Assembly (NCBI GenBank): GCA_900102235.1
Contig: FMVL01000004.1
Location: 259,745 to 323,744 of the forward strand
Source: Lachnospiraceae bacterium XBB2008
Lineage (GTDB): Bacteria > Bacillota > Clostridia > Lachnospirales > Lachnospiraceae
DNA length: 64,000 nucleotides
Direction of reading: 5' to 3'
Shown: positions 47,982-55,520 of the stretch, piece by piece
Numbering within the stretch: the first letter of the stretch is position 1
Layout of the letters: each line of letters starts with the position of its first letter
The notes under the pieces: model-generated
The model's input: only the letters and a program-made list of their open reading frames with translations
What the model was told of the DNA's origin: nothing
The model's database searches: none
Made by a program: the position numbers and the translations under genes

Positions 47982-49196
47982 TTATATTTTCCAGGTAGCA
48001 CATAGTTCATAATCTATATTCCAAAAGATCATATCTTCCCTAACGCCATAATCACTCATCAATTCATTTTTTATCTCATTAGCGATCTTCTCTTTAAAAA
48101 CCGCAATCACTATATAATCATAATCAAGTTCATATATCAATTCCGGCGAACAAACTTCTCTATAATCTGTGTGTTTATCCTTATATGACTTATCAATCCA
48201 TGTAACAATATCGATTCGTGAATACTTCGACAATTGAGAAATCACATCTTCACCAACTTTACCGGCACCATAAACTACAATTCTCTTATCGAACAAAAAA
48301 TCATAGTCAGGAATAAAGAAATGGTTGAAAGATTTATATCCAAATCGTCGAAATGCAATTTCATTCTGAACCGATCTACGATAAATTAGCCACTGACCAA
48401 GAATAGTATCGTCAATCTCCGAAAACAGCTGTCGTATAAGTGAATAAACATATACCGTCAACCTATCTTCATTTATTACATAATCATAGTCTACAACGCA
48501 TTGCGATAAGGATGTACTACGATATCTATGGTGATAGAATACAGCACTTGAAGAGGAAAACCCACATATTTTACTCAGTAAATGAACAAAAAAAACCCAA
48601 TCCTCCCCAAAGGACATATAATCAGGAACATTTGAATAACAGTCGATGAATAGATCCCTTTCATATAGTTTTGTGAAAGCCTGACTTCCCAACACTGGAT
48701 AATTTCTTAGCCATGAACATAATAAGTCTACTCTTTTCTTCGCATCAATAAATTCTTGACAATCATCATATTTATTTGCTATTCCTTTATGTTCAATATA
48801 ATAGCCAGTTTGAACAATTTGAGTCGTATCTCGTTCTGCAATATCCACCATATACCGAAACATATCAGGGTCTATCCAATCATCCCCATCAATCGTCGCG
48901 ATGTATTTTCCTGAAGCTCTCATCATCCCCGCTTTCCTTGCGGATACCAGTCCCCCGTTAGATTTATGGATAACTATTATCCTCTCATCTTTTTTTTTGA
49001 ATGATTCGCAAATATCTCCACTATCATCTGTTGAGCCGTCATCTACCAGTATTATCTCTAAATCCTTATAAGTCTGCTCACAAATACTGCTTATACACTC
49101 TGCGATACAATCTGAAATATTATAAACTGGTACAATAACTGAAACTACCGGCTTATCTTTCCTGTCTGAATTCGAATTCATAATGGATCTCACCAT
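47982..49196 (-). CDS. Glycosyltransferase family 2 with C-terminal Rossmann-like module
   Basis: 404 residues. GT2 motifs: VSVIVPVYNISDCIAECISS, VDDGSTDDS, IDGDDW. The C-terminal ~95 residues are the Rossmann-like module (IVVYGAGKVGEDVIS, WIDKSYKD). AAGGG stands 9 bases before the first ATG; a second ATG 15 bases on, behind GGTGAG, is also possible. Confidence 0.9.
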   Translation of the reverse strand: MVRSIMNSNSDRKDKPVVSVIVPVYNISDCIAECISSICEQTYKDLEIILVDDGSTDDSGDICESFKKKDERIIVIHKSNGGLVSARKAGMMRASGKYIATIDGDDWIDPDMFRYMVDIAERDTTQIVQTGYYIEHKGIANKYDDCQEFIDAKKRVDLLCSWLRNYPVLGSQAFTKLYERDLFIDCYSNVPDYMSFGEDWVFFVHLLSKICGFSSSSAVFYHHRYRSTSLSQCVVDYDYVINEDRLTVYVYSLIRQLFSEIDDTILGQWLIYRRSVQNEIAFRRFGYKSFNHFFIPDYDFLFDKRIVVYGAGKVGEDVISQLSKYSRIDIVTWIDKSYKDKHTDYREVCSPELIYELDYDYIVIAVFKEKIANEIKNELMSDYGVREDMIFWNIDYELCATWKI

Positions 49197-49218
49197 TGTC
49201 TATTCCCTTGTATTCTTA

Positions 49219-50514
49219 TTAAAAAAGTCTGATTACCTTAAACATATTTCCATATAGATTTTTAATAGTTTTTGCCATCTCATCCCCATAGGCCTGAGAT
49301 GTTATCACTACTAAATCTATTCCATGATTACAGATATCATGAACATTACAGATATAATCACCATCCGTTGATTTACCCGTAGTTTTGTTGGAATCAATAT
49401 ATATAATATTTGATTTGATCTCTCCAAAAAAAATACTGAATAGTTCTAAAAAGAAATCAGAACTTCTACCTTTTCCGTATATCCCGATTATCGATTGGTT
49501 ATCTACCAGATAATGACATATCTGATCCGGTATAACCGTATGCGCGTATTCATTTATTGCCTCGTATGTCCGTTGAGGTAGTTTATTATGTTTATAACAT
49601 TCTGCAACTTCGTTCAAAAAATCCAAGAAAATTACTTTAGCGCATTTTCCACTCCACTTTCTGGCGATATTTGTAAACATTAAAATATAGGCATTATACA
49701 AAGCCCACGATTCGGAATTTTTAGGAAGTTCAGCCAATTGGTAAAACCCAGTTAAAGCAGTTTTCAATGCTATATCGCACATAATGATGTTAATTTCTCG
49801 ATCGTCCTGCGCGATCTCGGATATCGAATTGGCTACACTATAAAGATCTCTTGCTTTTTTTATGTTATATGTTGATTGTGTAATTGACCCTTCGCGATAT
49901 ATTCTATGATAGAATTTCTGAGATATATAGCAAATTCTTTCTGCTACAGCTATGATTTGACATGTAAAGTCATTATCTTCATAATTACACCCTTCAATGA
50001 ACTTAATATGATTATTCATAATCATATCACGTTTCATAATATATAGGCAGGCACTTGGAAAAGGATTTCCAGCATAGAATTCATTCAAATACTGAACCCC
50101 GCTATATACCCTATTCGCTTGAAGATAAGTTGATCTATCATAACTGTTGTTAATGTCGGTAGCATCAAACATAACAATATCAGCATTATTGTTTTCTGCA
50201 ATAATCCAACACTCTTCAAGTGTATTATTTTCTATATAATCATCAGAATCACAAAAGTAGATGTATTTGCCACGTGCCATACTCAAGCCCGCATTTCTAG
50301 CTGCTGACAATCCTTTATTATCCTGCTTCAATACAACAATAGAGTTGTGTCTCTTTGCATATGTATCAATCACACTTTGACTATCATCTGTAGATCCATC
50401 ATTAACGATTATAATCTCAACATCCGATAAAGTCTGAGATAACAAACTTTCAATACACTGTGGTAAGTATTCTATTGTATTGTATACTGGTACTATTACA
50501 GATACTTTTGACAT
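49219..50514 (-). CDS. Glycosyltransferase family 2 with C-terminal Rossmann-like module
   Basis: 431 residues. GT2 motifs: VSVIVPVYNTIEYLPQCIES, VNDGSTDDS, CDSDDY. The C-terminal ~85 residues (IIGIYGKGRSSDFFLEL, YIDSNKTTG) are the Rossmann-like module. No clear ribosome site at the ATG; it starts 11 bases after the deacetylase stop, so coupling is likely. Sugar donor unknown. Confidence 0.88.
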   Translation of the reverse strand: MSKVSVIVPVYNTIEYLPQCIESLLSQTLSDVEIIIVNDGSTDDSQSVIDTYAKRHNSIVVLKQDNKGLSAARNAGLSMARGKYIYFCDSDDYIENNTLEECWIIAENNNADIVMFDATDINNSYDRSTYLQANRVYSGVQYLNEFYAGNPFPSACLYIMKRDMIMNNHIKFIEGCNYEDNDFTCQIIAVAERICYISQKFYHRIYREGSITQSTYNIKKARDLYSVANSISEIAQDDREINIIMCDIALKTALTGFYQLAELPKNSESWALYNAYILMFTNIARKWSGKCAKVIFLDFLNEVAECYKHNKLPQRTYEAINEYAHTVIPDQICHYLVDNQSIIGIYGKGRSSDFFLELFSIFFGEIKSNIIYIDSNKTTGKSTDGDYICNVHDICNHGIDLVVITSQAYGDEMAKTIKNLYGNMFKVIRLF

Positions 50515-50525
50515 AGTTTATCTAG

Positions 50526-51779
50526 TTAACCATAAATAGTCCAAATCTTTCTAATCTCTTTTTCAAAAACTGAAATATCCCAATTCCTAATCAAATTTCG
50601 TGGAATACGCAACGATTCTGTCTCTTTATTCACCAGCCCCGCTTTAACTATACCTGCCTTCGTATAACCTGACTCTCCAACAATTCCAACAGTGTCATTT
50701 GTATAATCATAATCTCCTCCAAATGGATAAGAAAAAACCGTTATTTGTTTTCCGATAATACTTTCAATATCGCATTTTGAAGACTCTATCTCCCACTTTT
50801 GTTTTTCTACGCTTTCCATTGCCAAGCAGGAATGTGTAACTGTATGGCCTCCAATTGAAACGTATTTTGATTCTGAAAGCCGCCGTAGTTCATTAGAAGT
50901 TATCATTCTGTATTCATTTCTTGGATAGTTTACCGGAACAAGCATATCTCTCAATCGTTTTAATTCCAATAATCGGCTCTCCGGATCCATTTCCTTTAAA
51001 GATTTGTGGGCAACGTAATAACTCTGATACCTAGCATCATCTGATGACAAATCCAAATACTCACCAAGCAAATCTATCTTATTAGGCAGATGGTCATTCA
51101 GCAAAAACAGAGACTCCAGTTCATCCCACCACATCTCATTATTGGTATCTATATTTTCTGTGCTTACAAAAATGGTGGCAGGAATCTGATATTTTTCTAA
51201 AATAGGTAATGCATACAGATAGTTGTCAGCGTAGCCATCATCAAAAGTAATAACTATAGATTTTTCTGTCACATTATCCCAATCATCCTCAAACCTCAGG
51301 ACACGATAATTATCCTTTAAGAATTTTATGTGATCTTCAAAATTCGCTACATCAACGGCTAATAATTGGGGGTCAGAAGAAAGGTTGATTACTCTATGAT
51401 ATAGAAGTACATTTATGAATTCACTAGTAGGATATTCTTCATGATAAGCGTTCATCTTATCTGCAGATTGTACCTGATCTTGCGATAATACAATATAATC
51501 AGATATACCAGCTTTCTTGAGATTAGTAACTAAATCACGTGAATACTTATCACTTACACAAACAATAAACCCACAGCCTTGTTCATTTGAGCACTCAGAT
51601 AATGAGTAGACTAGTTTATCAAGAACAATCTCTTTGTTTTTTTGTGTCTCAACAAATCCGCTCCACTCATAATTGTTTTCATCGAGCCATGTTCCAATTA
51701 TTCTGCCATATTTACCCGCACCATAAATGTATATATTCCCATGATGTTTTTCACAAAAATCGCACAATTCTACCAGCAT
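50526..51779 (-). CDS. Polysaccharide deacetylase (NodB/CE4) with N-terminal Rossmann-like module
   Basis: 417 residues from the ATG preceded by AGGGA, 10 bases after the upstream stop; a longer frame would overlap that gene. Residues ~14-100 are the Rossmann-like module (IYIYGAGKYGRIIG). Residues ~120-417 are a CE4 domain: SIVITFDDGYADNY (catalytic and metal Asp pair) and GGHTVTHSCL (HTxxH metal ligands), then VFSYPFGG. No signal peptide, so it should act in the cytoplasm, removing an N-acetyl group from a sugar precursor, unlike most secreted CE4 enzymes. Confidence 0.9.
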   Translation of the reverse strand: MLVELCDFCEKHHGNIYIYGAGKYGRIIGTWLDENNYEWSGFVETQKNKEIVLDKLVYSLSECSNEQGCGFIVCVSDKYSRDLVTNLKKAGISDYIVLSQDQVQSADKMNAYHEEYPTSEFINVLLYHRVINLSSDPQLLAVDVANFEDHIKFLKDNYRVLRFEDDWDNVTEKSIVITFDDGYADNYLYALPILEKYQIPATIFVSTENIDTNNEMWWDELESLFLLNDHLPNKIDLLGEYLDLSSDDARYQSYYVAHKSLKEMDPESRLLELKRLRDMLVPVNYPRNEYRMITSNELRRLSESKYVSIGGHTVTHSCLAMESVEKQKWEIESSKCDIESIIGKQITVFSYPFGGDYDYTNDTVGIVGESGYTKAGIVKAGLVNKETESLRIPRNLIRNWDISVFEKEIRKIWTIYG

Positions 51780-51789
51780 ACAATATTCC

Positions 51790-52812
51790 CTATCTTTTCT
51801 GTGCAACTATCCCCAGTAAAACCTGATAGTCTTTATCCACTTCATCTAATAGCTCTCTACTTTCAAGGTCTTCTACAGCAATTCCTTGAATAAATGCTGT
51901 TGCCGCCAGTGCATTCCCATAAGTAATTACCGTAACATTCTTTTCACCAAAAACTTCCGAAAAGATATTCTTAGCACACAAATCCGTAACTCCCCAGTAA
52001 TGCCCCCATCTATCCATATCATATCTGGATATAGGCGTGATAGTGGCCGCCATAGTTGCAAGTAAATAACCGCCATTACGTATTGTATAATATGCGCCAA
52101 GTATAGCTTCTTTTATATCGTAAATGAAATTAAGCGTCTGAGTGCAAACGAAAACATCATAATAATCTTTTTTCAGCGTTGCAATATCCGTTAAATCCTG
52201 TCCGGCTGAATAATCAAGTATTTCAAGTTCTGTTTGAACGTTGGTATAATATTGAGCAATTTCTTTACTATAAGTATTATCCCCAACCTCAAAGAAACGA
52301 ATAGCATCACGAATGCCAGCTTTCCTGTTCAATTGTTCAATCGACGGTTTGTATGTATCAAGAAAATGTTCAATATAATACCTGTCTATTGGTGTACCTC
52401 TATCCAAACCAAAAATACGGCTTACTGGATTAATAGAATCTAATTCTATTGAGGTTTTGATTGGATTTAGTCTTCTATTCAGTTCAATTAGATCCTCGTT
52501 ACTAATATATATATAATTACTTAATTCTAGTGATTTCAGATATTTCACTATCTCTATTGCATTATTCTCTGAAGTAGCTATGAAAATAGATGAATCACAA
52601 GCTATAGTTCCAGCAAATTCAGAAGTGAGCACATTAACAGGATGGTTCTCCATTACCTCTTGATGTTCAACATATGGGGATACAATAAACCCCTTCAAGT
52701 CCAATGGCTCGTCGGCTTCATCCAAAATAGTTGCCAGTTTTCTTGCCTTATTGCCGGTTCCATATATATAGATAGAATCCTCTTTAATATGTGTATATAC
52801 ATCTGCAATCAT
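51790..52812 (-). CDS. SAM-dependent methyltransferase-like protein with N-terminal Rossmann-like module
   Basis: 340 residues. Residues ~10-100 are the Rossmann-like module (IYIYGTGNKARKLA, GFIVSPYVE). Residues ~125-340 match a methyltransferase-like family of polysaccharide loci marked by FGLDRGTPIDRYYIEHFL, with FFEVGDNTYSK in place of the usual SAM glycine loop, FVCTQTLNFIYD and RNGGYLLATM. It may methylate a sugar; the altered SAM loop leaves activity uncertain. The stop lies 10 bases before the deacetylase start. Confidence 0.78.
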   Translation of the reverse strand: MIADVYTHIKEDSIYIYGTGNKARKLATILDEADEPLDLKGFIVSPYVEHQEVMENHPVNVLTSEFAGTIACDSSIFIATSENNAIEIVKYLKSLELSNYIYISNEDLIELNRRLNPIKTSIELDSINPVSRIFGLDRGTPIDRYYIEHFLDTYKPSIEQLNRKAGIRDAIRFFEVGDNTYSKEIAQYYTNVQTELEILDYSAGQDLTDIATLKKDYYDVFVCTQTLNFIYDIKEAILGAYYTIRNGGYLLATMAATITPISRYDMDRWGHYWGVTDLCAKNIFSEVFGEKNVTVITYGNALAATAFIQGIAVEDLESRELLDEVDKDYQVLLGIVAQKR

Positions 52813-52854
52813 TCTGATTTACCCATACCTAATTCAAAACCATTTGAAAAATGG

Positions 52855-54129
52855 CTATGAATATAAATCATCTATAGTAATAAGATTGACGGAAATATTA
52901 TGACATATGCATTTCCTTTTTATCCTGTCGATATCATAGCCAGGAATAACTAATATAGCATCCACATTAACACTATAACTATCCAATCCTATTACCGGGA
53001 TCCCCATAACTTCCTCATAATGATTCAACTGTTTAGAAACCAGTATGTTTCTAACCTCGATACTTCCTTTTAATTCATCAATAACAGAAGTCGAAATCTG
53101 TCCTTTTCCCCAAAGCGATATAGACGATATCCCTCGATTCCTCAAAACATCAGAAAGCGATAAGCCATTTCTCAATGCACTATACATTAGAAATAGAATA
53201 TGTCTGTAATATCGTTCCTTTTCAACCGCCGGCGTAAATGAATAGTAATCCTTCATTTTGTTAATTACGTCTTCACGAAACATAACATCAGGAGGGAAAT
53301 TCAAATCTATATACTCATCCCGTTCCTGTAAGATGTATTCAGGTTTTTTATCCCCACTATGAATTCCAGAACCATCAAATCCTATATTATCTACTAATGA
53401 TTTAAACGGGGCAAGATTGCCTCCGCCTGTTATAATCGATTTAAGTGCCCAAAAGACAGCCCAGGAATCTGCGTTTCCAGACAGATTCGCAATTACAGTA
53501 GTTTCAAGATCCTGCCCCCATATTGACAGTCTTTCTGACAACTCCTTGTCTTTTTTTATCCTACTAAACAACTTATAGTCTAGTTCAAAACCATCCCATC
53601 TATTCTTCCACGTTCCCCAGCCAAGAGAGGATATTCTGCCTGTAAAATATGAATCATATTCATCTTTTTCAATCCTAATCGGTTCACAATATCCACTTAC
53701 AGAAAAGACGTTTTCTTTATTAACATAGAACTCTAAAGCATTAATCATATATTCCATAAACTGAGGATGAACAATGCAATCATCTTCCACAACAATTACA
53801 GCATCACAAGACTCAAACATATAACTAACGCCTTCAGAAATAGATCTTGCTAGACCTTTATTCTCCTTAGAAGTTATAACCTCTGTCTTACACCAGTCTA
53901 TTGTATGTATTATCTCCTCTATCTTTTCCCACTCGTTCTTATCTTTTTCATCTTTGATACCATCATGAAAAAGAAACAATCGTTCAGGAAGAACTCTACA
54001 TCTATGCAAGGCTTCAAGAGATTGCTTTGTACACCAACTTCTATTATATGAAAATAATGCTGTTCCTATTCTCATCCTTTTAGTTCCATTCCCAACGTAA
54101 ATGTCTATCAATTGTTTGCACACAAACAT
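52855..54129 (-). CDS. GNT-I/GT2-like glycosyltransferase with C-terminal Rossmann-like module
   Basis: 424 residues from the first ATG; Met19 (MRIGTALFSYNR) is an alternative start, and neither has a clear ribosome site. Key features: FSYNRSWCTKQSLEAL, IVVEDDCIVHPQFM (EDD metal motif) and GWGTWKNRWDGF, a pattern of GNT-I-like bacterial glycosyltransferases. The last ~85 residues are the Rossmann-like module (ISLWGKGQISTSVI). First gene of the 54-31 kb run; a TTGACA promoter lies upstream. Confidence 0.82.
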   Translation of the reverse strand: MFVCKQLIDIYVGNGTKRMRIGTALFSYNRSWCTKQSLEALHRCRVLPERLFLFHDGIKDEKDKNEWEKIEEIIHTIDWCKTEVITSKENKGLARSISEGVSYMFESCDAVIVVEDDCIVHPQFMEYMINALEFYVNKENVFSVSGYCEPIRIEKDEYDSYFTGRISSLGWGTWKNRWDGFELDYKLFSRIKKDKELSERLSIWGQDLETTVIANLSGNADSWAVFWALKSIITGGGNLAPFKSLVDNIGFDGSGIHSGDKKPEYILQERDEYIDLNFPPDVMFREDVINKMKDYYSFTPAVEKERYYRHILFLMYSALRNGLSLSDVLRNRGISSISLWGKGQISTSVIDELKGSIEVRNILVSKQLNHYEEVMGIPVIGLDSYSVNVDAILVIPGYDIDRIKRKCICHNISVNLITIDDLYS

Positions 54130-54161
54130 CTTGTCATATAACTTTTCTACTACATGTATTC

Positions 54162-54190
54162 TATTTAGTACCGTTATGATATAATGTCAA
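54162..54190 (-). promoter_or_regulatory. Promoter for the 54-31 kb glycan gene run
   Basis: Minus-strand TTGACA (54185-54190) and TAAATA (54162-54167) with a 17-base spacer, about 33 bases upstream of the first ATG. A second TATAAT lies at 54251-54256. The 150-bp gap 54130-54279 holds nothing else recognisable and no clear terminator for the gene ending at 54280. Confidence 0.5.
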
Positions 54191-54279
54191 CAATTATCTT
54201 AGTCATTTCAAATTAAAGAACTCTCTTCTACCAAATTGCAAACATACCACATTATACTACAAATCAGTGGTAGGCACTA

Positions 54280-55515
54280 TCATTGTAAGCTGCTGTTCTC
54301 ATTTGTTACTTTTTCTATCATATAGTCAACTATTCCCTTGACTGCTCCTCCGATATTAACCCATGTCTCACTTCTAGCCTGTTCTCGCCCTTCTGCAAAC
54401 CTATTCTCATTCAGACATCTATCAATCAGCACATCCAGTTGCTCCAAATTATCACTAGTCAGTTGTAGCCCCAATTTATCTAGAATAGTAAATGTCCATT
54501 CCTTTTCATCTAACCACCAAGAATCACACATCCCATTATCAAAAGAAGTATCAGCATATATAATAGGTTTGTCAAAAACCAAAGTATAATCAAAAACTAT
54601 ACCTGAGAAATCCGAAATCAATATATCCGCTTTGAGTAGCGTATCGAAATTATCGATATTTCTGTCCCAGGTAATCATATCACTTTCAGGATAAGATTCG
54701 ATTAATGAATCTATCATTTCTCGCTCAGAAACAAACGATTGCGGATGTGGACGAATTATTACATGATAATTCGAACTAACAAGTTTCTTTATTATTCTCC
54801 CGCCATATTTACTCAATATCCCATTAGGTCCCCACGATGGTGCCAATAACACAGTTTTTTCATGACATAGAGTGATAGTGCTTTTCTGTAATCGAGAATA
54901 AAGATAATCCATATGCGGAAGACCCACCAGTCTTATCTCCTTTTTCGGGAGTTCACGTAGTTCTTCCAATTGTCTGATCTGGTTGATTTGATATTCACCA
55001 CTCAAAAGAAGCGCATCATAGTAGTCTAAGCCAAACATCCGATAAAGTGTGGCGTCATTTGCTGCGTGGAGTACATGAACATACCATTTGACATATCGAG
55101 ATCTTTTCCACTGATAAACATCCAACCCAGGCGTTGTAGATAATACTATGTCTGCCTTTATCATGTTCATACGCGCATATGCTTTGTTCCCATCTCCTGC
55201 ATATTCGGTTTTTATGTATTCGTATTCAATGTTTAGTAATGGATCATCCGCGGATGCGGTGATATAAAGAAGTCTTTTCTTCCTTTTTTCCATCTCATCA
55301 CATATTGGTTTAAATATACTGTAGTATCTGGAACTATCAGAAAAGATCACATACGGTATGTAGGTATTATCTGATGAAATATATTTTCCACCCGTTAGCA
55401 GAAAACGAATCTTAACCATAGCATTTCTTAATGCATATATCAATGCACTTATAATTCCAATAAGAATTGTAAAGAGCATACTCCCGGTTCCGGGGTCGAT
55501 ATACAATAGTATCAT
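54280..55515 (-). CDS. CDP-glycerol glycerophosphotransferase family (TagB/TagF-like)
   Basis: 411 residues from the ATG 5 bases after the upstream stop; GAGG precedes it. An N-terminal hydrophobic stretch (~1-25, LLYIDPGTGSMLFTILIG) may anchor it at the membrane. The family core is clear: STTPGLDVYQWKRS, WYVHVLHAAND, VLLAPSWGPNG, VIIRPHPQS, ADILISDFSGIVFDYTLVFD. It transfers glycerol phosphate (or a similar alditol phosphate) from CDP-glycerol to a lipid-linked glycan on the cytoplasmic side. Last gene of the lic-type operon. Confidence 0.9.
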   Translation of the reverse strand: MILLYIDPGTGSMLFTILIGIISALIYALRNAMVKIRFLLTGGKYISSDNTYIPYVIFSDSSRYYSIFKPICDEMEKRKKRLLYITASADDPLLNIEYEYIKTEYAGDGNKAYARMNMIKADIVLSTTPGLDVYQWKRSRYVKWYVHVLHAANDATLYRMFGLDYYDALLLSGEYQINQIRQLEELRELPKKEIRLVGLPHMDYLYSRLQKSTITLCHEKTVLLAPSWGPNGILSKYGGRIIKKLVSSNYHVIIRPHPQSFVSEREMIDSLIESYPESDMITWDRNIDNFDTLLKADILISDFSGIVFDYTLVFDKPIIYADTSFDNGMCDSWWLDEKEWTFTILDKLGLQLTSDNLEQLDVLIDRCLNENRFAEGREQARSETWVNIGGAVKGIVDYMIEKVTNENSSLQ

Positions 55516-55520
55516 CTTTT

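Noticed and set aside
54250-54290. Possible terminator after the CDP-glycerol transferase gene (AGTGCCTACCACT)
   Set aside because: The stem is only four base pairs and is not followed by a T-run.
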